A stretch of 64,000 nt of DNA from Pelodera strongyloides (taxonomy: Eukaryota > Nematoda > Chromadorea > Rhabditida > Rhabditidae), in contig JAANDG010000113.1 of assembly GCA_036852015.1 (NCBI GenBank), positions 1 through 64,000 of the forward strand, written 5' to 3'. The notes under the pieces are model-generated. The model made no database searches and was not told the origin of the DNA. It worked only from the letters and a program-made list of their open reading frames with translations. Each line of letters opens with the position of its first letter. Position 1 is the first letter of the stretch. Below are positions 45,720 to 57,680 of this stretch, in pieces. The translations under genes were made by a program, and so were the position numbers.

Positions 45720-47194
45720 CTACCGACACAGAACTATGGGCGACATTACCTTCATAGGTTATATAAGCCTTCAACCTGTAATCCTTACAATGAGAAATAA
45801 GTAGAACAATATTAACGCAATATTAACTAGAACTACACGTGACAAAAACGTAATCTGCGCTGAGGGCGTAAGCTTGCTACCATAACGCACCACTGGGACT
45901 TATACTGAGTGAGAAGGTGTTAGCCAACCTTGGTTTTATAGATAGTTAGTGACCAGCTTGTGTTTTGCTCTTTCCATTGGTTTTCTTGAATTTCTGAATA
46001 GACACTCAAGGTATCTGAGTGGTTTGCCCTGAACTGAAAAAGGTATTTATGGAGATAATGATATTCTTCTTCTGGGAAAGTAAAGATGTCTTGTATTAGA
46101 ACCACAGAATGCTAAGGTTGACCTAATTTTCCGAGCGTGGAACGTAGGTTTGGAAGTAGAGATACTGTAGCATTAGTTGCGTTGGCCCGGAATTAAAATA
46201 TTTAATAGGGCTACAGTACCCGACAGCAAAATTGCCTTTCGTTAACTGCGGCCATAGATTTCGGTGCGATTTATTACATGAACTGATCAGAACTTTTTCA
46301 TACAGAATTTTGCTATTCAAGAACCAATGAATTGGACCTAAGGCTAAAGGAGTACTAAAGTCTAACTAAAAAACCGCAAGATTTATACATGTAATTGCGT
46401 GAGTTTTGGAATGCAATTTAAATTAGATGAACTTGTACTTTAGAAGGTTCCTCGTTCACTTTTTATACATAAATGAGGTAGTGAAGAGAAATAGGGACTT
46501 CAGAGGAAAATTTTTAATTTAATTTTTTTTAAACACATTTTAAGCGCAATATTGAAGTATACTGTATACTGTATGTTATGAAAAAGTCGTACGGAAGAAA
46601 AAAATGTAACATAAGATTATGGTATATATTGAATGGCATATCTCTAGAACTAGAACCATAAAGACGAATTCAAATTTACGGTTTGAGCAATGTGACAAGC
46701 ATTTGAATGGGTTTTCCTGCGTATTTGCTTTACAATAATCGTTTTTTCTTGGAAAACTTGGATTCAAAAAAAATGATGACGAAAGCAAGCAAGCATACAA
46801 ATATATAAATATATAAATATAAAGAAATATGGCAAATAGTTTCCTAGGAATATAATATTACATTCAGTGATTCTAGAGTATTGTCATACCACTGCTTGAA
46901 GGTTTTTATGTTGGATATTTTATTCGGTGATCCTATTTCTAGCAAAACTTTTGTTGGAAATTACAGTAATTACCAAAAAAAGTAGAATCTAAAAAGTAGA
47001 AAAGTAACCCCTAATAATAGGTGTATGGCATATAAAGAGATCATGAGTCATGGATTTGCATATATGGGAATATGCAAAGGGGTACGGTTATTACTTATTA
47101 CCGTAGTGGGGAGTTGGGGACTCAACAAAAAAACAGATATGCACGTCGAGCAAGACATATTATTTACCATGAAACACATTGTATATATTGCTTT

Positions 47195-47339
47195 ATGGGG
47201 TTTGCAAGAATGCTGAAAATTTACCGTATCTTGGAACTTTTTTTTTTTAATTTTTCATATTAATATATGCAGGTTTCGTGCAGAAATACGGTAGTATTGA
47301 CAAATCACACCGATTTTTTGGATACTTGCAAACCCCATT
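47195..47339. repeat. repeat family M6
   Basis: Ends ATGGGGTTTGCAAGAATGC and GATACTTGCAAACCCCATTA, reverse-oriented core with TACCGTATCTTGGAAC. Confidence 0.8.
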
Positions 47340-48016
47340 AGTGAATCTCATCAAATTAATATAAACTATAATATAAGACTATTAAAATTTTACATGACAG
47401 ACGGGTCCGTGTCCAAGTGGTCTCCGGCAATTGTGTTTACATTAGGGGCCTTTTTCCTTATGGCCCAAGCAATGGAGATGCCGTGTGCTTTAGTTTTTGT
47501 GCGTTTTAGTTATGCATTTCAGACTCCAATAGATATCGGATGTCATTGTCTCATAGAGGGCAAAATAGAAAAAAGCATGGAATTTATAATGAAATCATAC
47601 TTGAATTTGTTCATTTTGGGGGAGAGAGAGACACAGGGACACAGAGAGAGAGAGAGAGAGATTGGAGAGAGAGATTGGAGAGACATCGATGGAGAGGGAG
47701 ATCCCGACCGGAGTATACTGTAGATATTAGAAAGTAGAAGCATATAGAAGTTGCGGGCGAAAGCGAAATAACTTACGAGTGATGAGGAAAAACAACGTTT
47801 CGTAAGTTTTATTTATTGTCCGTAATCTATTTTACATTTGCTTCGTGTCATCCATTTTCTATACTTTGTTCGTTACATTGTTCTCGTTTTTTTGTTATTT
47901 ATGCGTGGAAGATGATGCTTTCAAATAGACTACTTTGTAAAGTATTTTGGCTTTGTTTCGATGATTTTTCGCTTTTTGAACAAACTACTTGCTAATTCTC
48001 AATATGCAAGTTTTTT

Positions 48017-48167
48017 TTAAGCGAAATGCGGGCCGAGTACACCGAGTACTCCATCATTATTATGCAGCTTATGCAAATGAACATAAATTAGAATAAAAAA
48101 TCGAGCAAATTAGTATAAATACTTAAGAATTCAGATGCCTACGATGCGTTTCAAAATTCCGCTTTAA
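48017..48167. repeat. MITE, family M1, shortened
   Basis: TTAA-flanked, but most of both CCGGCCGG repeats is lost (AGCGAAATGCGGGCCG; right end ATTCCGCTTTAA). Confidence 0.75.
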
Positions 48168-48474
48168 AATCATCCGACAACTATATATTAGCTTATTTTC
48201 GAGACGTCATAACACTGATCTCTACCTCAAAGCATTACATAAGGGAAATATGAGACTTTGGAATTTGGCATAGAATTTCATTATAGTGCCGATTGCGCGC
48301 GTGATATTTTTCATTTCTTATTGTCTATATTTAAGTACTAAAGGGCATTTGTAGATATTTCAATACTGTGTGACACTTGCAGCATGACTCATTGCGGTAT
48401 CTTTATCCAGATATGGTTTTCTGGTTGACAACAACAGGAATAATTATATAGTAACTAACTATATGTATATTCTT

Positions 48475-48497
48475 AGGCTTAGGCTTAAGCTTAGGCT
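48475..48497. repeat. interstitial telomere-type repeat
   Basis: About four TTAGGC units, in the opposite orientation to the other three arrays. Confidence 0.75.
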
Positions 48498-48869
48498 ATG
48501 GGACCCTCGCTCACATTGCATACTGTAGGTAATATTGTGCAAAATTTGCATATGCATGTGTCAGGGAAGAGGCGATGTTCACGAAAATTGAATAATTAAA
48601 TAATTTTTTTGTACTTATCAGTTCCAGTGACCGCTCAGAAAAGCAGACAGTCACACTCCACTAATGTCTATCATTTCTAGGAAGAACAAACAAAGTGATG
48701 TTCGTCCCCCAGGCTCGCACAGGGAATAACAGTCTCGCAGGTTTTCTTTTGTGCTTTGAGCAGGCTCATATAGTCTAGGCAAGACAGCACACAAACACGC
48801 ATAGATACTACGGACGAGGGGAATGAACATCGGGAGTGAGGGTGGAGAGGCTGGGGAGACAGAGTCGAG

Positions 48870-48920
48870 AGGCAAGAGAGAGAGAGAGACAGAGAGAGAC
48901 AGAGAGAGAGAGTCAGAGAG

Positions 48921-48975
<55 letters not shown>

Positions 48976-49012
48976 CAGACAGAGAGAGAGAGAGAGAGGG
49001 AGAGAGAGAGGT
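48870..49012. repeat. (GA)n microsatellite
   Basis: Longest GA tract of the window, about 140 bp, with CAGA interruptions. Confidence 0.92.
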
Positions 49013-49412
49013 AGATGGGAACGTCTATCTGAGTTCAAACTCCTCCACCTTTCAGCTTTCCCTCTCTTAATCGTTCTCTCTCTATTCCTCCACGTTTTTA
49101 CTATTCCTATAGCTAGGGCTGGGAGACCGAAAATGAAAAAAACTAACAGAGGGAGAGAGAGAGAATAACAGCTAGAAAGAGGTGAAGAGGGGGAGAAAGA
49201 GAGAGAGTTAAGTGAGAGTCCAGACCCTCAGATCAGCTTTTTTAGCTGTGCTCGTGCACAAAAAAAAGAACGTTTTGTTGGCGGAACGTCTGCGTTGTCG
49301 CTTTCAGTCTTTGACTATGTCTGGCTCACATAGGCTTTGCATAGTGAATGATGAAAGATGAAAGAAATGAAGAGAACAAACCAATAAAGGGAGGGAACAC
49401 TCATATGTAATA

Positions 49413-49613
49413 TCTTATTATAAATGTAGCGTGCGCTAGCACTCATGTCAGGGAAGTATAATTCAAATAAATTGTTCCGCTTCGGATATAGATAGAAAAG
49501 AGTGCCGAAGCTCAAATGTTTCATGTAAAAGAACGATGTATGTCTTCATTCGTAAAGATTTTCATCTCTGTTACAGACGTTTCACAAGTATGGAAAGACG
49601 CCTCAGCCGCTGG
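49413..49613 (+). mobile_element. Helitron-like element H6
   Basis: A 201 bp element: A|TCTTATTATAAATGTAGCG ... GACGCCTCAGCCGCTGG|T. The hairpin is damaged but size and ends match H1. Confidence 0.62.
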
Positions 49614-50201
49614 TTATAAATAAACAGTAATAATTGTATAATACGCACACCGATAAACTACATTGATGTTGCTCTATTAGTGTCTATCAACGCTAAACAT
49701 TGATAATGCGCGGCGAAAAAAAATTAGGAACCTTACCATCGTCCCTGCGGCAGGGACGCGTACCATATAGTTTCGTCGTATTGCCATATGTGTGTTCTTT
49801 GTCCAGTAAGCAAAATAATCATTCCTAGGTTAGTGGAAGCGCAAAACACTAATTTGGTTAATAAAAAACACGTTGAACTCACGGGAGTCCAAATATTGCA
49901 GTGGAAAAATTGGCTGAGGAATGGCTGAAGCCGACGGCGTCCGACGGAATGCGGACAAACTGGCCAGGGATTCTGAAACTCGCTACTATTTTATTGAATT
50001 TCTAGATGTAAGTAACATTACTAAGCAAGACGTGTACACGAATTATTTCCCTCTGCGGGGCCTTAGCGGGGCCTTTGTGCTGATCTGCTGGTCAAAATAT
50101 TGGATTATATCATTTGGTGTTTGGCTACCAACGGTTTTTTAATCGTAACAAGTGGTTCCGACTGTTATCATGTGATTGACGCAACATAATTGGGCGTATA
50201 A

Positions 50202-50390
50202 TTAAAGCAAAATACTGGCCGGTTTTTGAAACGCATTGCGTGCATCAGCATTCTTATGCAGCATATACAAATGAGCAAAAATTAGAATAATGACTAGGCC
50301 CCAATTAGACCCCCCATTGCATGAATGCATAAACCATAGGAATGCAAGTACTGAGATGCGTTTCAAAAACCGGCCGGTAGTTCGCTTTAA
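50202..50390. repeat. MITE, family M1
   Basis: TTAA-flanked, right repeat intact. The middle is diverged from other copies (TGACTAGGCCCCAATTAGAC). Confidence 0.82.
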
Positions 50391-50404
50391 CTAAAAGGGT
50401 AAAG

Positions 50405-50575
50405 TTAAAGCGAAATGCTAGCCTCTTTAGAAAATTTGCATATGATAAGCAGATCCTATGTATCCTATGCTAATTTGGTACGATTGCCGTGGACGATCGT
50501 ACACAATTAGCTTAGGATACATAGGATTTGCTTATCATGTGCAAATTTTCCAAAGAGGCTAGCATTTCGCTTTAA
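50405..50575. repeat. near-perfect palindromic MITE (M1/M2 hybrid)
   Basis: A 171 bp element flanked by TTAA whose two halves are inverted copies with only a few mismatches over about 80 bp. The outer AGCGAAATGCTAGCC resembles M1. The inner AAATTTGCATATGATAAGC and CCTATGTATCCTATG resemble M2. It starts 15 bp after the M1 copy at 50202-50390 and could extrude a cruciform. Confidence 0.9.
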
Positions 50576-51291
50576 ACCACTTGCCAATACTCGATGAGCA
50601 GCCAGGTAGTTGTGCACTCGAGGGGTATTCATTGTGGACAATACTGAGGTGGACAGATGCTTCTAAATAGGTTGTGCTTACGAGCAAAATAATACTGTAG
50701 TTTAGCGGCCCCATCAAGATTTGCATACTCGAATGGATACCGTAAGATGACTCTTTTATTCAGGACGAAGCCATTCATCGGTCTAATTTCTTGAATATAA
50801 CTAATACACTCTAAAGTAATATATAAAACAGTATTTATTAAGCTAAATAAAACTACATCATACTACCGTCCATCCTGCAAGTCGTAAAAGATAAAGAGTA
50901 TAGAGTACCGGGTTATATCAACCGAATCCGCAGAAACGGTGCACCGGCGCCCGATTCATTTCTGAAGCAGAACGAACTGGCCTTTAAACTTCCCGGATGC
51001 CAATTTTCTCGGGAAGCCGATTTATCTCCGCCGGTTTTACCCAGCTACCAACTTTTACACCTTTGGTGGGGTGGAGTGGTATTGGCAACTAATAATAAAC
51101 TATGTTGCACTCTACTGGGCAGAGACAACTGTTACGCAATATATTATTTATTGTTAGTAAGCAACTATAACACAATAAACAAAAACAATACAGCACTACT
51201 TATTACTAATACTTACATGTGAGGAGAAGCTAGAAGGGCTTACTGAGTTTGTACTTAGATGTTTGTGCTATTTTTGTAGGTAGTCGTTCTC

Positions 51292-53175
51292 TGTTGCGAC
51301 TATACGTCACAACTATGATAATTAACCAGAAACGTATTCTGAACGTGTATTTTACTTATGTCTAGTATTGACGATGTTTACACAATAACACTAATTATAG
51401 TACTGTATTAGCTTGCTGACTATTGTATAAATACTCTCGAATAAGACAAGAGAGTATGGTAACAACTGGAGACGAGCGAGAGCTAGTCTAAAGTATATTA
51501 CCCGAAGGCGACAACAAAGAGGCGGGTGTCCTCTATAAAAGAGCACACAAGTTGGCAGAATTCTCTATAAACTGCCAGGGTTTGACAGCACCTAAAGTCT
51601 GCTCTCGGTTGACAGAACCGATCAAAACTGGTCCCTTCGCCTGTGGATAGGCATAGCATTGTGTGTGGCAGGAGGTGGTGGAACGAGTGGCCGACGTCGT
51701 AGAGAAGAAAACACTTCCCGACGTTTGGGAGTTGGCAGAGTGGCGTTTGGAGCCCCCCATCCCCAGCGGACTCAAACACTACAGTCCATATTACGTTGCT
51801 TGTTATCCTCTTAATAAATAGATTCGGGCATTGTTGTTTCCATCGTTTGAACCTAGTTCAATTATGGCGACCGCAAGGCAAGAACCTATTTATAAACCAT
51901 TGGACCGGTTAGGCGGTCTAGACCATGTATCCGACCAGGCGGATACGCTCAAATATGACGCTACGGCGTTAAGAAATGTAACTTTGTTACAAAATCATTC
52001 TTACTCGGACTTGTCATCTCACACGTCCAAAAGACGAGAGAAAGACGGTTTGAGAAGGAAATTTTTTTCTAAGAAGAAGTCAGATATGAGAAGAGAATGA
52101 GAAAGAGAGAATGGAGAGAGAATGGAGAGAGCACGAGTGTCAGTTAGTAATAGAAGCAATTTGTCATTGGACAGATCAAATTCTCAGCTAGATGATGCAG
52201 ATAATTCCAGTGATAAATCCACTAAACAAGATCAATTTCAGAATAAAATTGTGAGTTACAGAACCACCCGACAAGGACAAAAAGCCAAAAACGTTGAAAT
52301 AAACCACGACAAAGAAAAAATGGAAAGCAAGGATATTGGAAATTTCAAAAGGGTATGTTCACGATTGACCAATGAGATAAACGATGGTTTAGAAGAATAC
52401 GAGTATAAGATACAATTATTTGTCGTAGAGAATATTGAAAATGAATTTGTAATTTACATAAAACAGGAAGTCAATAATCTGCCGGAAAGATGTTAATAAG
52501 TAGAAACTCTCGTTTGGGAGTACAATGAAATGCGATGCACTTGAAGTAGTCTCTAACAGACTGGTTAACGTTTTTCACATTAGAATATTTCTCGTTTGGG
52601 AGTGTTGCGACTATACGTCACAACTATGATAATTAACCAGAAACGTATTCTGAACGTGTATTTTACTTATGTCTAGTATTGACGATGTTTACACAATAAC
52701 ACTAATTATATTACTGTATTAGCTTGCTGACTATTGTATAAATACTCTCGAATAAGACAAGAGAGTATGGTAACAACTGGAGACGAGCGAGAGCTAGTCT
52801 AAAGTATATTACCCGAAGGCGACAACAAAGAGGCGGGTGTCCTCTATAAAAAAGCACACAAGTTGGCAGAATTCTCTATAAACTGCCAGGGTTTGACAGC
52901 ACCTAAAGTCTGCTCTCGGTTGACAGAACCGATCAAAACTGGTCCCTTCGCCTGTGGATAGGCATAGCATTGTGTGTGGCAGGAGGTGGTGGAACGAGTG
53001 GCCGACGTCGTAGAGAAGAAAACACTTCCCGACGTTTGGGAGTTGGCAGAGTGGCGTTTGGAGCCCCCCATCCCCAGCGGACTCAAACACTACAGTCCAT
53101 ATTACGTTGCTTGTTATCCTCTTAATAAATAGATTCGGGCATTGTTGTTTCCATCGTTTGAACCTAGTTCAATTA
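51292..53175 (+). mobile_element. non-autonomous LTR retrotransposon, family B
   Basis: LTRs of 573 bp at 51292-51864 and 52603-53175 differ at only about two positions, so the insertion is recent. A TGGCGACCGC primer site follows the left LTR and GTTTGGGAG precedes the right LTR. The 738 bp interior has one short frame with an internal stop and no protease, RT or integrase. I could not find a target duplication, so recombination or deletion at an end is possible. Confidence 0.88.
51864..52496 (+). pseudogene. gag-like frame remnant of family-B element
   Basis: The frame opens at ATG 51864 (MATARQEPIYKPLDR) and runs 78 codons to a TGA at 52098. It resumes in the same frame to 52496, where the residues are charged and helix-prone. 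The position just after the primer site fits a gag start. No zinc knuckle or other named motif is visible, so gag is an inference from place only. Confidence 0.45.
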
Positions 53176-53429
53176 TGCATTTTAGATATATTGCACTTTG
53201 ATTACAGTTGTTTACACTAACAGTGAGTGTACGTTCTCCAAGAGTAAACACTCTTGGCAATGGTCGAAGGATAAAGAACATATGGCTGTATTTAGTATTA
53301 TTCATTATTCACAACACATATGTATAATACTCATAACAAAGAATGGCTAGCGGTGGACGGCCGCGCTAACTGATTCTACAACTCTATCGCAAAGTGTGTA
53401 TGCTAAAATGGAAAAGTCTATGAGACGAA

Positions 53430-53571
53430 TTAAAGCGATATGACGTGCTTTCGAAATGAAAACAGCACCACCGTGTATAATATGACTGTCCCACCCTTCG
53501 GCACAGACGAGCATAAATCAGAAAGGCCAGTGTCCAGTGTACGTTTCAAACACACGTGCTATACCGCTTTG
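53430..53571. repeat. MITE, family M3
   Basis: TTAAAGCGATATGACGTGCTT left end, CACACGTGCTATACCGCTTTG right end, CGGCAC centre. Confidence 0.72.
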
Positions 53572-53664
53572 AATCCGTAACAGAAAATGAAACACTACCA
53601 GTTCGCGGAATGGGTCTAACGAGATTCGGCGGCACATAACTTGAAGTATCTTCTCCTGTGGAGA

Positions 53665-53760
53665 GGTGTTGTTTGTGAGCGGAACCGAACCCACGACCGA
53701 TTTCCTGATGATCCCCTTCCGAACCACTACACTGCCGCAAACCCCTCGAGTGCTCGCTCA
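53665..53760 (-). pseudogene. tRNA-derived sequence (SINE head)
   Basis: On the minus strand GCGGCAGTGTAGTGGTTCGG provides an A box and GTGGGTTCGGTTCCGC a B box, at tRNA-like spacing. A non-tRNA tail follows toward 53600. Likely a SINE. Confidence 0.5.
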
Positions 53761-54677
53761 TGCACCTATGCAAGCGTAAAGTTGATGTTATTCAAACAAT
53801 TTAAAACAAAAATTAAGAAAGAAACGACTTCCAATATGGATCTTTTATCAAATGGTTTCTATTTCAAAAACGCAAATGTTTCTATTGCTGAAGTTGGTAC
53901 AAACGATACGATACGTAGAAAATAATAAACATCCTTCATAACAACAATGTTTAAATGTTTACTAGACTCTTAGAAAGGGCGCAACGCCATAAGTATAAGA
54001 GACGATGAAAGAATTGAATAGTTTTAAAATTCAAAGTAGTATGCAAAATGCATAGCATATATATATCCACCAAACATAAAAAGAAATTCCACAGAGAACA
54101 GTTGTAACTGACATATCATCAAAGAAACTGTATCCACACAAGCAGCCAACAATTTATTACGCACAAAAACAGTTCATGTATAATTATAATAATAAATCAC
54201 ATACAGTAGGCTGAATATGCAGTTTACTGGGTTATAGCACAGATCTATGCCATCAACCTGTCGCAGGGTTAGCAGCATCTTATTGGTTTATCGTAGAGAT
54301 TAACACTTACTTCCGATATTGTGCAAAAAAAATTTTAGCATGCAAAACCTCATGTTTTTTCTGTGGTTGTGTTTTAATCGAAGGTTAAGCTACAGTAAGC
54401 AATCGCGGCTAAATGCTAAATCTTGTTATAAAAATATGAAAACATTACCAAAAAGAAGGAAAGTCCAAAAATTTTATGCGATTAGAAGGTATAAGCATAA
54501 AAAACGAAGATTAAAACTCGTGAGCTATGGAGCAGAAAAACACACATGAAAAAAAAGTAAAGCCCCAGCTAAAGAAGGCGAACGGGCTAATTCCTGAGTA
54601 GAAATTATGTAAATCATCTTTTCGAACTTACGAAAACACTTATAAATAACGTCTTTGGTTTGAAAACCACGCTAATT

Positions 54678-54872
54678 TTAAAGCGAAATATCGGCCGGTT
54701 TTTGAAACGCATCGTGGAGAACTGAATTCTTTGCTAACATTCTCGAATTTAGCTCGATTTTTATTCAAATTTATGTTAATTATCTGCATAAGAATGTGTA
54801 CTCGATGTGTTACAAAAATGGTGTACTCGATCACTCGATGTGTTTCAAAAACCGGCCGGTATTTCGCTTTAA
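54678..54872. repeat. MITE, family M1
   Basis: TTAA-flanked with intact CCGGCCGG ends. A short internal duplication of ACTCGATGTGTT(A/T)CAAAAA lies near the right end. Confidence 0.86.
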
Positions 54873-55823
54873 AGTGAACTATATATTTGACGTACGAAGC
54901 TCGAATGAAGGTTATTTTTGAGGACAAAATGTACTCATTCTAAAGTAAAACGTATCCTACGTGTGGATTACAGAGTTGGGATTATTGGTTCACTTCAGCG
55001 AAAGAGAAAGAGAAAAGTTAATTATGCAAATTGTTGAGCCACGCCCCTTGTCGCCTTGTCCAAACTACATACGCATACGATAACACAAAGATTGTCGTGT
55101 TCTTGAAAAAAAACCTTGTAAAGATGCTTGCCAGGCCAGGCCTTTTATTTCAGGTTCAGATCTCTTGCGAAGACGGCTCTAACCTTAACATTTTTTTATC
55201 TCGCTGGAGAACCCAAGGAGCCACTGAAACTACCGAGAAACAGTCGATAACGTCAAATTGTTTCCACTATGCAAATGAGCGGTCACCGACCGTTTGTCAA
55301 CTACTTCGAGACCATTAGGTGACTATGCAGATGGTTTTAAGTTAGTCGGCAACAGGTCGCCAAATGGTACGCCGTTTTCTGTGATATCCTGTGCGAGAAG
55401 GAAAGGAGAAGGAGAGGTATGGCGTGTATAATAAATGCCCTAACTACTGATAGTTTTCTTCTGAAAACCTTGCAGACAGAATGTACCACCATGCTCAGAC
55501 ATGAGATATCTAATTGGCGCAACGTGTAAAGTAGGCTCCCATTTAATTAGCGGCTTAACCATACGACTATATACATACGCCAGACTCAGTGAGCAAGCTA
55601 CATACACTTTTTGGTCTGTGTAATTTACATAAAAGCTGTATGTCTAGAGTCTAGGGTGTAAAGTGTACGGTAAGCTTACTCTATAGAGTTGAGGTACTAC
55701 ATTTACAATATGTACCAAGTTCAGGATTTTCAGGGAGAAAGCACCCAACGCTAAAATGTTTTTTCAAAATACTCGTGGTTGCGCAAGTTTAAAGTATTGT
55801 CCTTCGTTTTTAGTCTTGCTTTT

Positions 55824-55982
55824 ATGGGGTTACCAAGTATCCAAAAATTCGGTTTGATCCTGTCAATACTACCGTATTTCTGCACGAAACTTGCATATAT
55901 AGTATGAAAAAAATAAATAAATAAAAATATTCTCGTGTAGTTCCAAAATACTGTAAGATTTACCATACTTCAAAACCCCATT
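55824..55982. repeat. repeat family M6
   Basis: Ends ATGGGGTTACCAAGTATCC and ATACTTCAAAACCCCAT around the usual core. Confidence 0.8.
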
Positions 55983-57279
55983 ATTGTATATTGACAACAA
56001 ATACGCGATGTTCCGAAGCTACCTCTAGTATACATTGTAATTTGCCCTGATACATGATACGCATTATTACCGAAAAATTATATTGTATAGAGGTTACCAC
56101 GTAAGTAGTGGAGGATTTGACCCCTCTACTATAGGGTTAAGGAGATATGGTTACGTTCATTTCATTAGATATTTTCTTGATGTTTCTTTATGCACTTATG
56201 CTGTCTCTGACTCTTATTATAGATAATTTTCCTACAGCGACCGATCTTTGCGTAAAGTAAAGTCGCAACGACTTGAGATTATGTATACGGTAGACGCAGG
56301 TGAAAATACACGGCCGTTGCACTATTCAAAGGTTTTCATACATATACATTTTCATAAACTAATTATAAAATACTAATTGGTCTACGTGACTTTTACCCGC
56401 AAACACAAACCATACATCCGTATATGCCAGCTAGAATTTAGTAAGCGTAATTAGCATACACATAAAGCAGAGTCTGCATAGATTAGCTCGGGGATAAGCT
56501 TATTAGAGACACACCGAGACGTACTTATAACAGGGTGCAATGTGCAATTTTGGGCAAACTACATACAAAAACATGTATTCAAATTCCTCCCAGGTCAAAT
56601 ATTTGTACAGTACGCCTGACATTGCCATTGGAGCAAAATGTGCGGGACTGAATGTTATGCAAAGTAAATACCGTAGTTTTCAATGTGCAGAAGCTAAGAC
56701 TTTCTACACTCAGTTCCATAAAACAACAGCAAAAATATATGTGTACAACAAGATAAATGATAAATTGTCCAGTGAATATAGTAAAGATTAAGAAATGTAC
56801 ATTTTAGTCAGTTTAGTGACGTATGATCTTCCAGGTATGGCGAATCAATAACAAACGCATATTAGCAATAACTATAAAGTTTATTATTCGGTCCATTTTT
56901 GTTAAAATATATGGAATGTAGAAAAGATGGGTTGGTCACTAGTGAGATATGTCTGTGCTCCTGCATAACAGTTCGTGCGCAAGTTGTATGCATATTTTTT
57001 TATTTCGTAATTTTTTTTACTCTGTAGTATTTTTTATTCTGTTATCTTTTTCTATGCTGTAATTAATAGTCATTGATAAGAAGAAATAAGTAACCGGCAG
57101 AAAAACCTCACAATGGACATCAGTGCATACATGGCGTGCGCTAGCTACCGTAGTCGCAGCTTAGAATAAGCGGGAGACTCCGAATTTCAAATTTTCGCAC
57201 GGGCGGTCGATTTCATTCAAATTGTTTGTATGTTTTTTTTTATTTTCAATATTTTTGTATGTTTTATTGTCGTTCCCAT

Positions 57280-57680
57280 ATGAAACGTCTGTCCGCCTTG
57301 TTTCTGAAGAAAAACGAGGATGAATATAAGCCTCCTAATTCACCGAAGCAAAAGGTTTCTAGTCTAATATTCTCCGCTCAAGGCGGTGATCCAGTCCAAC
57401 CGGCGGATCTTTCCTTACTAACTGAAGCCACTTATGTGTCAGTTAGGTCTCCAATGCCTTCAGATTATTCAGGTATTGCGTTCTTGTAACTAGTTTGTCG
57501 AGTAGTTGTTCTGTGTTTCTATTGTTGTAGCCCTTTTCTTCCTTTTTAAATTTTTAGTATCTTTCGTGACTAACTTTTTAGTATTTTTCCTGACTATCCC
57601 ATTTTCAGGAAACGTCAAGAAGTCGGTCAACACACCGGTCAAAGTAAGGATGCGTGGGAATATGTCGCACATGGAGATGA
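57280..57680 (+). CDS. N-terminal exons of the septin gene (predicted)
   Basis: Two exons: 57280-57472 (ATG, residues MKRLSALFLKKNEDEYKPP onward, donor CAG|GTATTG) and 57609-57680 (acceptor TTTTCAG, donor GA|GTAAGT). They join in phase to give 88 codons, low-complexity and charged, with no domain. The trailing single base is compatible with the exon that begins at 60398, and with an exon starting at 59118. Assignment to the septin gene rests on strand, order and phase only. Confidence 0.55.

Larger units (their letters stand above)
51219..53380 (+). repeat. LTR of family A, diverged, split by a family-B element
   Basis: 51219-51291 (TGTGAGGAGAAGC ... TAGTCGTTCTC) and 53176-53380 (ending GGCTAGCGGTGGACGG ... 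GATTCTACA) together resemble one family-A LTR from 769. The family-B element 51292-53175 sits between them. No clear target duplication of the LTR itself and no second copy nearby, so probably a solo LTR. Confidence 0.75.
25095..57279. other. 32 kb without a convincing gene
   Basis: No exon chain with consistent phases was found on either strand. The DNA is AT-rich and filled with the MITEs, Helitron-like copies, LTR elements and microsatellites listed separately. Stretches with nothing recognisable include 26133-26447, 27641-28843, 30161-31270, 37746-38097, 39344-40535, 45720-47194 and 55983-57279. Isolated exon-like islands at 33026-33127, 49921-50007 and 50875-51218 are treated under findings. 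Confidence 0.5.

Noticed and set aside
47394..47723. Plus-strand 109-codon frame
   Set aside because: First half is hydrophobic by chance; second half is GA repeat; no splice sites or partners.
48651..48820. Minus-strand exon-like stretch after CGTCCGTAG
   Set aside because: Good acceptor but no donor and no partner in phase.
48823..49168. Arg/Glu-rich frames
   Set aside because: Translation of the long (GA)n tract.
49737..49787. Minus-strand ATG exon with donor GTAAGG (MAIRRNYMVRVPAAGTM)
   Set aside because: Seventeen codons with no partner exon and no acceptor or promoter evidence; too little to call.
51498..53090. Two identical 93-codon minus frames
   Set aside because: They lie in the two family-B LTRs, antisense to the element; duplicated only because the LTRs are.
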